NCBI GenBank assembly: GCA_964568355.1
Contig: CAZMRK010000422.1
Coordinates: forward strand, 1 to 11,875
Direction: 5' to 3'
Length of the DNA stretch: 11,875 nucleotides
From: JAJPJX01 sp964568355
GTDB lineage: Bacteria; Acidobacteriota; Terriglobia; Bryobacterales; Bryobacteraceae
Below are positions 1 to 7,097 of this stretch, piece by piece (position 1 is the first letter of the stretch; each line of letters starts with the position of its first letter). The translations under genes and the position numbers were made by a program. Under the pieces are notes generated by a model. It had not been told where the DNA came from. It did not search any database and saw only the letters and a program-made list of their open reading frames with translations.

Positions 1-1608
1 CGGCCGGCGCAGGAACTGTTCCTCACCGCAACCTCGCCGGGCATCATCTACAAGGACCTGCTGATTCTCGGCAGCCTGGTCAGTGAAGGGCTGCCCTCGG
101 CTCCCGGAGATATCCGGGCTTTCGATGTTCGCACGGGCAAGATCCGCTGGAGCTTCCACACCATCCCACATCCCGGCGAGGCCGGCTACGAGACCTGGCC
201 GGAAGACGCATGGAAATACGAGGGCGGCGCCAATAACTGGGCGGGCATGAGCGTGGATGCGAAGCGGGGCATCGTGTTCGCTTCCACCGGATCGGCTGCC
301 TTCGATTTCTACGGCGCCAATCGCCCCGGCGACAACCTGTTCGCCAACTGTGTGCTGGCTCTAAAGGCCGATACTGGTAAACGCATCTGGCATTTCCAGG
401 GCGTCAAGCACGACGTGTGGGATCGCGACTTCCCTGCCCCGCCGGCGCTGGTCACAGTCAAGCGCGGAGGACGCCTGGTAGACGCGGTTGCCCAGATCAC
501 CAAGTCCGGCGTGGTTTTTGTTTTCGATCGCGTCACCGGAAAGCCGCTGTTTCCCATCGAATATCGCGAGGTGCCGCCGTCGGAGGCGCCCGGCGAAGTG
601 GTGGCCAAAACGCAGCCCTTTCCCCTGAAGCCTCCGCCGTTTTCCCGGCAGATTCTCACCGAAGACCTGCTGACCGATCGCACGCCGGAGGCCCACCAGG
701 CCGTGCTCGAACGGTTTCGCAAGGTGCGCAGCGCGGGGCAGTTCGTGCCTCCCAGCTTCGAGGGTTCGGTGGTGTTTCCCGGCTTCGATGGCGGGGGAGA
801 ATGGGGCGGCGCCGCTTTCGATCCGGCCACCGGGCTGCTCTATGTGAACGCCAACGAGATGGCCTGGATCCTGCGCCTGGTGGAGCGGCCCAAAGCTCAG
901 GCTCAGCCCAGCGGACGGAGCCTGTACCTGCGCAATTGCGCCGCCTGCCATCGCGATGACCTGCGCGGCACTCCGCCGGAGTTTCCGTCGCTGGTGAAGA
1001 TCGGCGACAAGTACACCGCCTCGGAGGTGTCCGGGATCATTCGGAACGGCAACGGACGGATGCCGGGCTTCGCGCAGTTGCCGGCTCCGGCCATCCGCGC
1101 GATCACCCGCTACCTTACACTCGGCGAAGAGAGCTCGGTCGAAATCGAAAGCGGCGCACCTTCGCCGATGGATTTGCGCTACACCACCGACGGATACAAC
1201 AAGTTTCTGGATCCGGACGGCTATCCCGCGGTGAAGCCGCCATGGGGCACGCTCAACGCCATCAACCTGGATACGGGCGAGATTGCGTGGAAGATTCCGT
1301 TCGGCGAGTTTCCGGAGCTTGCAGCCAAAGGGCTGCGCAACACCGGCACGGAGAATTACGGCGGAGCCGTGGTGACCGCGGGCGGACTGCTGTTCATCGG
1401 CGCCACCAACCACGACAAGAAGTTTCACGTCTACGATAAATCCAACGGAAAACTGCTGTGGGAGACCACCTTGCCGGCCTCCGGCAATGCCACACCCGCC
1501 ACCTATGAAATCAACGGACGGCAGTACGTGGTGATCGCAGCGGGAGGCGGGAAATCGGGAGCGCCTTCGGGAGGCTCCTATATTGCGTTCGCCCTGGCGG
1601 AGAAATAG
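1..1608 (+). CDS. PQQ-dependent dehydrogenase with inserted cytochrome c domain (3' part)
   Basis: The frame is open from base 1, so the start lies outside; 535 codons are visible. The protein belongs to the quinoprotein family of eight-bladed propellers that oxidise sugars or alcohols in the periplasm using PQQ. The NNWAGMS segment (codons 79-85), the DNLFAN segment (codons 111-116) and KHDVWDRDFPAPP (codons 136-148) closely resemble membrane glucose dehydrogenase. Asp141 and Lys168 are 27 residues apart, the same spacing as the catalytic Asp466 and PQQ-binding Lys493 of E. coli Gcd (from memory). A class I cytochrome c domain is inserted at about codons 305-375: CAACH heme-binding motif at 313-317 and probable Met ligand in GRMPG at 354. 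Propeller blades resume afterwards, ending near the AAGGG segment. PQQ electrons probably pass to this heme and on to the respiratory chain. The true substrate is unknown. The gene ends 6 nt from a convergent gene, with no terminator between. Confidence 0.9.
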   Translation, partial: RPAQELFLTATSPGIIYKDLLILGSLVSEGLPSAPGDIRAFDVRTGKIRWSFHTIPHPGEAGYETWPEDAWKYEGGANNWAGMSVDAKRGIVFASTGSAAFDFYGANRPGDNLFANCVLALKADTGKRIWHFQGVKHDVWDRDFPAPPALVTVKRGGRLVDAVAQITKSGVVFVFDRVTGKPLFPIEYREVPPSEAPGEVVAKTQPFPLKPPPFSRQILTEDLLTDRTPEAHQAVLERFRKVRSAGQFVPPSFEGSVVFPGFDGGGEWGGAAFDPATGLLYVNANEMAWILRLVERPKAQAQPSGRSLYLRNCAACHRDDLRGTPPEFPSLVKIGDKYTASEVSGIIRNGNGRMPGFAQLPAPAIRAITRYLTLGEESSVEIESGAPSPMDLRYTTDGYNKFLDPDGYPAVKPPWGTLNAINLDTGEIAWKIPFGEFPELAAKGLRNTGTENYGGAVVTAGGLLFIGATNHDKKFHVYDKSNGKLLWETTLPASGNATPATYEINGRQYVVIAAGGGKSGAPSGGSYIAFALAEK

Positions 1609-1614
1609 ACGGCC

Positions 1615-2529
1615 TCAGCTTCGGCCGGCGGCGGGGCGCAGCAGCATATCGAGCTCCTCCGGCGTCCGCGGCCAGTCTTCCCGCAGCAGGCGCGAAAGGG
1701 CGCGATCGGCCAGCAGCCGCCCGCCGGTCTGGCAGTGCGGGCAGTAGTTGGTCTCGTTGGCCGCATAGCGGATGCGCGCCACCTTGCCGCCACAGCGCGG
1801 ACAGGGCTGGCCGTAGCGCCCGTGCACGGCCATATCCTTGCGAAAGGCGGTCACCTTTTCGGGGAAGCCGCCCCGGCGCTCGGCCTCCAGACGCGCCACC
1901 CAATCCTCCAGACTGGCTCGGACCGCCTCATAGAGGCGCTGGATTTCCTCCTTCCCGAGTTTCTGCGTCAACGCAACCGGCGAGAGCCCGGCGCGATGCA
2001 GGATCTCGTCGGAATAAGCATTGCCGATCCCGCTGAACAGGCGCGGATCGGTGAGGGCGCGCTTGAGCGTGTGGTTGGCGGAGGTGAGCACGGAGGCGAA
2101 GGTGGCCAGATCTGCTTCGAGCACCTCAATGCCGCCGGGATCGAGGGCGTGCAGGCCCTCCTCGCCGGCCACCATGTGCATGGCTGCGCGCCTCTGAGTG
2201 CCGGCTTCGGTGAGCACCAGCGAGCCCTGCGGAAAATCGAAAGCCGCCAGGGACATGCGACCGGCCAGTTTGGCCCCACGAGGACGCCAGTGCAGCCGCC
2301 CCGCAATCATGAGATGCAGCACCAGCCAGTGGCCGTTCTCAAAGCCGATGGCAATGCGCTTCCCGATGCGCCGCAGATCGGTGACCGTCTGGCCTTCCAC
2401 CGACGCCGGCGGCGGATCGATGCTGCGCAGCAGGAAAGGGGTGGCCACCCGCACGCGTTCCAGCTTTTGGCCGAGAATCCGCTCGCGCAAAGCTTCCAGA
2501 TAGACCACGACATCCGGCAGTTCGGGCAT
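1615..2529 (-). CDS. Fpg/Nei family DNA glycosylase (fpg/mutM-like)
   Basis: Predicted 304-residue base-excision repair enzyme. Family members remove oxidised bases such as 8-oxoguanine or formamidopyrimidines and cut the abasic site. The start is fixed by MPELPDV: after Met removal, Pro2 would be the Schiff-base nucleophile, with Glu3 the conserved acid. An in-frame start further upstream would bury this proline. Other landmarks are the conserved Lys57 (IGKR), the GIGNAYSDE helix-two-turn-helix motif, and a C-terminal zinc finger C243-x2-C246-x16-C263-x2-C266. Two features are odd. The Arg normally found in the finger loop (QRATFYC in E. coli Fpg) reads ANETNYC here, and a 38-residue tail follows the last Cys where classical Fpg ends within a few residues. 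It is probably a distinct Fpg-like subfamily, so substrate preference cannot be assumed. It converges with the PQQ dehydrogenase and diverges from the AhpD-like gene. Confidence 0.9.
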   Translation of the reverse strand: MPELPDVVVYLEALRERILGQKLERVRVATPFLLRSIDPPPASVEGQTVTDLRRIGKRIAIGFENGHWLVLHLMIAGRLHWRPRGAKLAGRMSLAAFDFPQGSLVLTEAGTQRRAAMHMVAGEEGLHALDPGGIEVLEADLATFASVLTSANHTLKRALTDPRLFSGIGNAYSDEILHRAGLSPVALTQKLGKEEIQRLYEAVRASLEDWVARLEAERRGGFPEKVTAFRKDMAVHGRYGQPCPRCGGKVARIRYAANETNYCPHCQTGGRLLADRALSRLLREDWPRTPEELDMLLRPAAGRS

Positions 2530-2541
2530 AGCCGCTCTCTG

Positions 2542-2547
2542 ATTATA
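2542..2547 (-). promoter_or_regulatory. Candidate -10 box of the Fpg-like gene
   Basis: On the minus strand there is a perfect TATAAT 12 nt upstream of the glycosylase ATG. The initiation point would fall about 5-7 nt before the ATG, giving an almost leaderless mRNA. No good -35 hexamer is visible at 16-18 nt. A purine-rich AGAGAG just before the ATG could be a weak ribosome-binding site if initiation is further upstream. Confidence 0.4.
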
Positions 2548-2575
2548 GTGTCCGCGCGATCGCACCGTCCTCCCG

Positions 2576-2581
2576 TACAAT
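2576..2581 (+). promoter_or_regulatory. Candidate -10 box of the AhpD-like gene
   Basis: TACAAT lies 7 nt before the ATG at 2589, without a recognisable -35 box and without a Shine-Dalgarno sequence. Initiation here would make the transcript leaderless. The divergent Fpg-like promoter is only about 30 bp away, so the two genes would share one short control region. Weak evidence, based on one hexamer. Confidence 0.25.
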
Positions 2582-2588
2582 CGGTTTG

Positions 2589-2984
2589 ATGGCGACTTTG
2601 GGATTGGTGGAATACGAACAGGCTGGTCCGGAGGTGCGGGCGGTCTATGACGACATCATGGCCACGCGCCAAACCGACTGGATCAATAATTTTTGGAAAG
2701 CGCTGGCCCATGATCCGGCCACGCTCCGGCGCACCTGGGAGAGCATCAAGCAGATCATGGCGCCGGGCGCGCTCGACGCGCTCACCAAGGAAATGATTTA
2801 CCTCGCGGTGAGCGCGACGAACCAGTGCGGCTATTGCATCGCGTCGCACACCGCGGCGGCGCAAAAGGCGGGAATGACCGACGCAATGCTGGCGGAATTG
2901 ATGGCCGTCGTGGGCATGGCCAACGAAACCAATCGACTGGCCAGCGGTTATCAGGTGGAGATCGACGAGCGCTTCCGGAAATAG
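2589..2984 (+). CDS. Carboxymuconolactone decarboxylase family protein (AhpD-like)
   Basis: A 131-residue all-helical protein of the CMD/AhpD family. The C80-x2-C83-x3-H87 signature (QCGYCIASH) is the redox centre of AhpD-type peroxidase-related proteins, so thiol-based peroxide or electrophile reduction is more likely than the decarboxylase activity of the founding member. It is preceded by the family-typical stretch TKEMIYLAVSATNQ (residues 66-79). The ATG at 2589 is preferred. An in-frame TTG directly before it would add one residue. No Shine-Dalgarno is visible. The gene is monocistronic and followed by a strong palindromic terminator. The partner peroxidase, if any, is not in the window. 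Confidence 0.9.
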   Translation: MATLGLVEYEQAGPEVRAVYDDIMATRQTDWINNFWKALAHDPATLRRTWESIKQIMAPGALDALTKEMIYLAVSATNQCGYCIASHTAAAQKAGMTDAMLAELMAVVGMANETNRLASGYQVEIDERFRK

Positions 2985-2993
2985 GAAAAGCAT

Positions 2994-3063
2994 CGCTCCC
3001 TCACGGTCGCGGCTCGGTAACGCACTGAATCTACCGAGCCGCGACCGTGAGGAAGCGTTTTTT
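2994..3063. terminator. Palindromic repeat acting as terminator
   Basis: A perfect 21-bp inverted repeat (arms 2999-3019 and 3032-3052) encloses a 12-nt loop. One mismatch further out, the stem continues for 4 bp (2994-2997 with 3054-3057), and T6 follows at 3058-3063. On the plus strand this is a very strong rho-independent terminator for the AhpD-like gene. Read from the minus strand it ends in T4 and could also stop the Gfo/Idh/MocA operon, which converges here. The arms translate as LPHGRGSV and SRDREGA in different frames. I recall these strings as recurrent spurious protein ends in acidobacterial and planctomycete annotations, suggesting a dispersed REP-like family. That copy-number claim is from memory. 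Confidence 0.8.
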
Positions 3064-3074
3064 GCCACGTGCCT

Positions 3075-4217
3075 TTAGCGGCCGACCTTTTCCCAATGGC
3101 CGGATTCGGCCGATCGGAGGACAGCGTCGGTGACGTAGTCGGTGGCCAGCCCATCGCGGAAGCTCGGGCCGGGTACGCTGCCTTTCGCCAGGCCTTCCAG
3201 AAAATCGGCGGCCTGGTGAATGAAGGTGTGCTCATAGCCGATCTGCAGGCCGGGCACCCACCAGTGCTTCATGTAAGGATGGTCGCCATCGGTGATGTGG
3301 ATGGAGCGCCAGCCGCGGAGCGCGCCTTCATCGCGATGATCGAAGAATTGCAGGCGATGCAGGTCGTGCAGGTCCCAGAAGATGGAGGCGTGTTCGCCGT
3401 TGATTTCGAGCGTGTAGAGCGCCTTGTGCCCGCGGGCATAGCGGGTGGCTTCGAACGTCGCGAGCGATCCGTTGGCGAAGCGCGCCAGGAAGGCGCTGGC
3501 ATCGTCGATGCCCACCCGTTCCACCTTGCCGGTGAGGGCGTGCGTGCGCTCCTTGATAAAGGTTTCGGTCATGGCGGTCACCTGGTCGATTCCGCCATTG
3601 AGCCACATCGCTGTATCGATGCAGTGCGCCAGCAGATCGCCGGTCACGCCGCTGCCGGCCACATTCACGTCCAGCCGCCACAGGCCCGCGCCGCCCTGCG
3701 GCAGATCGCGCGAGATGGTCCAGTCCTGGAGAAACTTGGCGCGGTAGTGGAAGATGCGTCCCAGACGCCCCTGCTCGATCAACTGCTTGGCGAGCACCAC
3801 GGCAGGCACACGCCGGTAGTTGTACCAAACCATGTTGGCGACGCCGGCCTCTTCCACGGCGGCCACCATCTGCTCGGCCTCGGCCGCATGGCGGCCCAGA
3901 GGCTTCTCGCACAGCACGGCCTTGCCCGCCTTGGCGGCGGCGATGGCGATCTCGGCGTGGGTGTCGTTGGGGCTGGCAATATCGATCACATCGATATCCT
4001 TGCGGTCCAGCAGACGGCGCCAGTCGGTTTCCACCGAGGCGTAGCCCCACTGTTCGGCGAACTCTCCGGCACGGCCGGCATCGCGCCCACAAATCGCCCG
4101 GAGCACCGGCTGATACTCCAGGTCAAAGAAATGGTTGACCTGGCAGAAGGCGTTGGAGTGGGTGCGGCCCATGAAGCCATAGCCCACCATGCCGATGTTC
4201 AGTTGTTTTTTCTCCAT
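3075..4217 (-). CDS. Gfo/Idh/MocA family oxidoreductase
   Basis: A 380-residue NAD(P)-dependent dehydrogenase of the family that oxidises sugars, inositols and their derivatives. The N-terminal Rossmann fold has GYGFMG (residues 12-17) for nucleotide binding. The family's EKP motif is C103-E104-K105-P106, with Lys105 the usual catalytic or cofactor-contacting residue. The C-terminal alpha/beta domain carries GDLLAHCID (residues 193-201), where His198 and Asp201 match the conserved catalytic GDxxxHxxD pattern. Length is normal. It is the second gene of a two-gene operon, starting 6 nt after the stop of the TIM-barrel gene. Only a GGA about 12 nt upstream could serve as ribosome-binding site, so translational coupling is likely. 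The pairing suggests sequential oxidation and isomerisation in breakdown of an unusual sugar or cyclitol. The exact substrate cannot be read from the sequence. Confidence 0.93.
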   Translation of the reverse strand: MEKKQLNIGMVGYGFMGRTHSNAFCQVNHFFDLEYQPVLRAICGRDAGRAGEFAEQWGYASVETDWRRLLDRKDIDVIDIASPNDTHAEIAIAAAKAGKAVLCEKPLGRHAAEAEQMVAAVEEAGVANMVWYNYRRVPAVVLAKQLIEQGRLGRIFHYRAKFLQDWTISRDLPQGGAGLWRLDVNVAGSGVTGDLLAHCIDTAMWLNGGIDQVTAMTETFIKERTHALTGKVERVGIDDASAFLARFANGSLATFEATRYARGHKALYTLEINGEHASIFWDLHDLHRLQFFDHRDEGALRGWRSIHITDGDHPYMKHWWVPGLQIGYEHTFIHQAADFLEGLAKGSVPGPSFRDGLATDYVTDAVLRSAESGHWEKVGR

Positions 4218-4223
4218 GGTGAT

Positions 4224-5276
4224 CTAATTCCAGCCGTGCGCCTGACGAACCGCAATCATCACTCCCAGAATGTCGTTCCAGGTCTGCTGCTCGAGCATGA
4301 CGGCATTGGGAAACATGCAGCCATCCCAGCAGATGTGCTGGAAGGCCTGGGTCGGCTGGCCGGTTTCATCGCGCATCCAATAGCCGGCATCGTGGACGAT
4401 GTCGAGCTTGCCGTTGGGATCGTGCGGCAGGCAGTGGTGGCCGGTTTTGTCGTGCGAGCCGGAGCCTTTTACGGTGGCGTCGTTCTGGGCCACGTGGAAA
4501 TCGATGGTCCAGGGACGCAGCGCGGCAGTCAGGGTGCCGAGCGCGCGCTCCAGTTCAGCGCGCTGTTTCCAGTCGAAATCGGGAGGCAGGATGCGGTCCT
4601 GCGGAGCGTTATAGCCCAGGGTGAAGAGCAGCGTGTGAGCCATGTCGGCCTGGAAGCCCAGGGTCTTGGGCCGATTCACCTGCTCCAGCAGGTCGACCAT
4701 GGTTTTCCAGCTATGCATGCCGCCCCAGCAGATCTCGCCTTCGGCGGCCAGGCGCTCGCCGTGGTCTTCGGCGACATCGCAAGCTTCGCGGAACGTCTCG
4801 GCGATGCGGCGGGTATTGGCCTGTGGGTCTTTGGCCCACTCCGCCGGACTGGCGGCGGAGTCGATTCGCACCACGCCGTAGGGGCGAATCCCGATCTCGC
4901 GCAGGGTGGAAGCAATGTGGCAGGCCTTGTGCACCTGGTCCACAAACTTCGCGCGCTCTTCGGCCGACCCCATGGCGGAACCGCCTCCGGTAGGCGGCCA
5001 TACCGGGGCCACTACGGAGCCCACCACCAGGTTGAGCGCGTGGATCCGATCGGCCAGGCGCTTCAGGTCATCTTCGGAGGAATCGATGCTGATGTGGGGA
5101 TCGAACAGAAAGAGGTCCACGCCGTCGAACTTGATGCCGTCCACGTCGGCGGCGGCGGTCAGGCGCAGCATAGTTTCGAGATCGATGGGAGGTTCCGAAT
5201 CCGGTCCCTTGCCTACCAATCCGGGCCACATGGCGTTATGGATTCTGGGGTAGCGATAGGAGTCCTGAGAAAGCAT
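4224..5276 (-). CDS. Sugar phosphate isomerase/epimerase-type TIM-barrel protein
   Basis: A 350-residue protein of the xylose isomerase-like/AP endonuclease 2 TIM-barrel superfamily, whose members isomerise or epimerise sugars and keto-sugars with a divalent metal. Candidate metal ligands occur in the expected order: Glu179/Glu181 (AEGEICWGG), Asp211 with His214 (QADMAH), and His261 (IDFHVAQND). A His-rich segment follows around residues 275-281. The ATG at 5276 was chosen because AAAGGA lies 6 nt before it and because the region further upstream in frame overlaps the divergent lytic transglycosylase gene and has no family resemblance. It is the first gene of the operon with the Gfo/Idh/MocA oxidoreductase. 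The two families frequently act together on inositols, hexulosonates or glycosides. No regulator or transporter is visible nearby. Confidence 0.87.
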   Translation of the reverse strand: MLSQDSYRYPRIHNAMWPGLVGKGPDSEPPIDLETMLRLTAAADVDGIKFDGVDLFLFDPHISIDSSEDDLKRLADRIHALNLVVGSVVAPVWPPTGGGSAMGSAEERAKFVDQVHKACHIASTLREIGIRPYGVVRIDSAASPAEWAKDPQANTRRIAETFREACDVAEDHGERLAAEGEICWGGMHSWKTMVDLLEQVNRPKTLGFQADMAHTLLFTLGYNAPQDRILPPDFDWKQRAELERALGTLTAALRPWTIDFHVAQNDATVKGSGSHDKTGHHCLPHDPNGKLDIVHDAGYWMRDETGQPTQAFQHICWDGCMFPNAVMLEQQTWNDILGVMIAVRQAHGWN

Positions 5277-5307
5277 GTCTATCCTTTGCAGCGTTTCCGA
5301 CCATGGA

Positions 5308-5313
5308 ATTCTA
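5308..5313 (-). promoter_or_regulatory. Candidate -10 box of the TIM-barrel/oxidoreductase operon
   Basis: On the minus strand TAGAAT lies about 31 nt upstream of the ATG at 5276, giving a predicted leader of roughly 25 nt that carries the AAAGGA ribosome-binding site. A TTGTTC hexamer sits 19 nt further upstream, a little too far for an ideal -35 box. Placement relative to the start codon is good; the motif itself is imperfect. Confidence 0.35.
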
Positions 5314-5409
5314 ACAGTTTTCTTTCTGGCTGGAACAAGCAGCGACTGTTTCCCGAATAATGCAGCGTACCCCCGCGAGGCGTGAAATTCGTCTAATGTG
5401 GAAACAGAG

Positions 5410-6900
5410 ATGTGTATTCCTGTGCGTGTTTGGTTTGCCGGCTGCCTGGCCGCGTGTCTGTTGTGGAGCGCGCCCGGCCTGGCAGTGGAGTCCACTTCGT
5501 TTACGCCCACGCATACTCTACCCGGATTAGGCGCGTCCCGGCTGGAGTTGGATGAAGTCACGCTTTCCCAACGGATCGAGGACATGATCCAGTCGCAGAC
5601 CTTCGGGATTCTGCGAGATCCGCGCGCCGTCTCCGGCGCGCAGCGCATCTCCAGTCCGAAGATGCAGAAGATTTTCCGCGATGCCGAACACAAGAGTGGC
5701 GTTCCGGCCTCCTTGCTCGCCGCTATTGCGTATGTGGAGAGCTTTGGAGATCCGCGGGCGGAGAGCCCCTCTGGTCCGCGCGGCATCGTGCAGATCTCCG
5801 AAGCTACAGCCCGGCGCATCGGGTTGAAAGTGGCCCGCGCGCGGCGCTACAAAGTCACGGTCACGCGCGTCCAGGTTCGCAACAAGCGCGGGAAGATCAT
5901 CTATAAGAAGATCCGCCGCAAGCAGCGGTACGAAGTAGTGGTGCGGGACGACCGTCTGATTCCCGAACGCGCTGTCCCAGCGGCGGCCAAATACCTGGCG
6001 AGCATGGAGCAGCGTTTCGGCGGGCGCGATTGGGCCATTTTCGCCTACCACTGCGGCGAGGGCTGCGTGGGAGGATTTCAGGATCTGCTGCGGAGCAGCC
6101 CGGGGCTGAACGAGACTGTTTCGGTCGCGAAGATGTTCTTTTCGTGCAGTCCGGCATTCCACCGGGATCTTTATGAAAATATCCAGCGGCAGATGGAGCG
6201 GGATTACTCGCCTACTTACTGGTTCCGCGTGATGCGGGCCGAACGCCTGCTGGCGCTCTACCAGGAAGATCCCTCCGCGTTTCGCGACCTGGCGGAAGCG
6301 TACCGCTATCGCGCAGATCCCGCCCATCGCGCCCCGGACCGGCTGGCCGTCTGGCTGACTCCGGGCGATCTGACCTCGGCGGTGGAAGGCTCCAACGTGG
6401 TGCAGGCGCCCGACGCGCCCCAGTTTCTCGGCTATCGCCTGCCTCCGGGCGAAAAGGCGGTCGCTTCTCCGGCGGCGATCGGAACGCTGATCTATATCGC
6501 TTATGAGACGCGCCGCCTTTATACGCTAATGGAGCCGGATGGCGAGCCGTTTGTCCCGCTCCAGGTGAGCGCGCTGCTCCGCCATGCGGATCTGCGCAAC
6601 GGGCTGGACGAACACGCCACCGGGCAGGTGATCGACCTCTCGCTCACCCGCCTGCCCGCGGCCGAGCGCCAGTGCCTGCGCTTTGTGCTGGACGATCTCG
6701 GCTGGAGCGGCAATCTGGGGTTCATCGAAGAAGCCGAACCGAGTCTCCAGCGGAGCACGGTGATGCACATCGGCTGTGCACCTGCGTCGCGAAGCTTCTT
6801 CAGCAAGGTGTACGCCGAGGCGATGCTGCTGCTCCAGGATCGCGTCTCGGGGATTCCGCGCCTGCCGGGAGTCTGGAAGGGGCTGGCGGCGAGGGCTTGA
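5410..6900 (+). CDS. Exported lytic transglycosylase with C-terminal M15-like region
   Basis: A 496-residue predicted envelope protein. Residues 1-26 look like a Sec signal peptide (Arg6, hydrophobic FAGCLAACLLWSA, cleavage near GLA-VE); the early FAGC and LAAC also resemble lipoboxes. An SLT/lysozyme-like domain covers about residues 85-230: catalytic Glu110 in AYVESFGDP, SGPRGIVQIS (121-130), and AYHCGEG (212-218). It should cleave murein glycan strands. A very basic insertion (about 140-183, with KKIRRKQR) interrupts the usual fold. The last third contains HATGQVID (His402, Asp409) and MHIGC (His453), an H-x6-D...H arrangement like the zinc site of M15 D,D-peptidases. This part is unproven. 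The start at 5410 is preferred over GTG 5398 because GGAA lies 6 nt before it and the longer form adds acidic residues to the signal peptide. Confidence 0.85.
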   Translation: MCIPVRVWFAGCLAACLLWSAPGLAVESTSFTPTHTLPGLGASRLELDEVTLSQRIEDMIQSQTFGILRDPRAVSGAQRISSPKMQKIFRDAEHKSGVPASLLAAIAYVESFGDPRAESPSGPRGIVQISEATARRIGLKVARARRYKVTVTRVQVRNKRGKIIYKKIRRKQRYEVVVRDDRLIPERAVPAAAKYLASMEQRFGGRDWAIFAYHCGEGCVGGFQDLLRSSPGLNETVSVAKMFFSCSPAFHRDLYENIQRQMERDYSPTYWFRVMRAERLLALYQEDPSAFRDLAEAYRYRADPAHRAPDRLAVWLTPGDLTSAVEGSNVVQAPDAPQFLGYRLPPGEKAVASPAAIGTLIYIAYETRRLYTLMEPDGEPFVPLQVSALLRHADLRNGLDEHATGQVIDLSLTRLPAAERQCLRFVLDDLGWSGNLGFIEEAEPSLQRSTVMHIGCAPASRSFFSKVYAEAMLLLQDRVSGIPRLPGVWKGLAARA

Positions 6901-6938
6901 TTTCTGGCTTCGGTGCAGAAGGGTGAAGGGCGGGATAT

Positions 6939-6961
6939 CACCCGTAATCTTGCCACGGGTG
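6939..6961 (+). terminator. Weak hairpin after the transglycosylase gene
   Basis: CACCCGT and ACGGGTG form a 7-bp stem with a 9-nt loop, 39 nt after the stop codon. Only a short CTTTC follows, so intrinsic termination would be inefficient. The remaining spacer up to the vapBC promoter (6962-7056) shows no gene or recognised element. Confidence 0.3.
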
Positions 6962-7056
6962 GCCTTTCGGCTCATCGTCAAGCGCACAAGACGGCGTCTG
7001 CCGCTGGGGACGATACGGCTAGTTGGCGTCAGTCGACGTGTGTAGCTGCGATCGAC

Positions 7057-7097
7057 TTGACATGTGCAGAACATGTTTATATGTTTAGGACATGTCC
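7057..7097 (+). promoter_or_regulatory. vapBC promoter with paired ACATGT operator
   Basis: TTGACA (7057-7062), a perfect -35 box, is followed after 17 nt by TATGTT (7080-7085). Transcription would start near 7092, at the first base of the antitoxin start codon, so the mRNA may be leaderless. Over the same DNA lie two copies of a paired site: ACATGT-N5-ACATGT at 7060-7076 and ATATGT-N5-ACATGT at 7079-7095. Half-site centres are 11 bp apart within each pair and the pairs are 19 bp apart. The last half-site sits in the 10-bp palindrome GGACATGTCC, which covers the start codon. Ribbon-helix-helix antitoxins typically bind such repeats with their toxin and repress the operon, so autoregulation is the natural reading. 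Confidence 0.72.

Noticed and set aside
361..1428. 355-codon minus-strand open frame inside the PQQ dehydrogenase
   Set aside because: Antisense shadow with no recognisable motif; the plus strand has heme and PQQ motifs throughout.
1735..2589. 284-codon open frame opposite the Fpg-like gene
   Set aside because: Shadow frame. The minus strand has the full Fpg signature set (PELPD, GIGNAYSDE, zinc finger).
3069..5360. 763-codon open frame on the plus strand
   Set aside because: It lies opposite two clear minus-strand genes (Gfo/Idh/MocA and TIM barrel). Its translation shows no family motifs, only His/Gly/Ala-rich sequence typical of antisense frames in GC-rich DNA.
5277..5819. N-terminal extension of the TIM-barrel gene up to 5819
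   Set aside because: The extra 181 residues overlap the divergent transglycosylase coding region. A good Shine-Dalgarno (AAAGGA) precedes the internal ATG at 5276, where family similarity begins.
6962..7056. Possible small RNA or short gene in the spacer before vapBC
   Set aside because: Short open frames here lack ribosome-binding sites and family resemblance, and no promoter-terminator pair encloses them.
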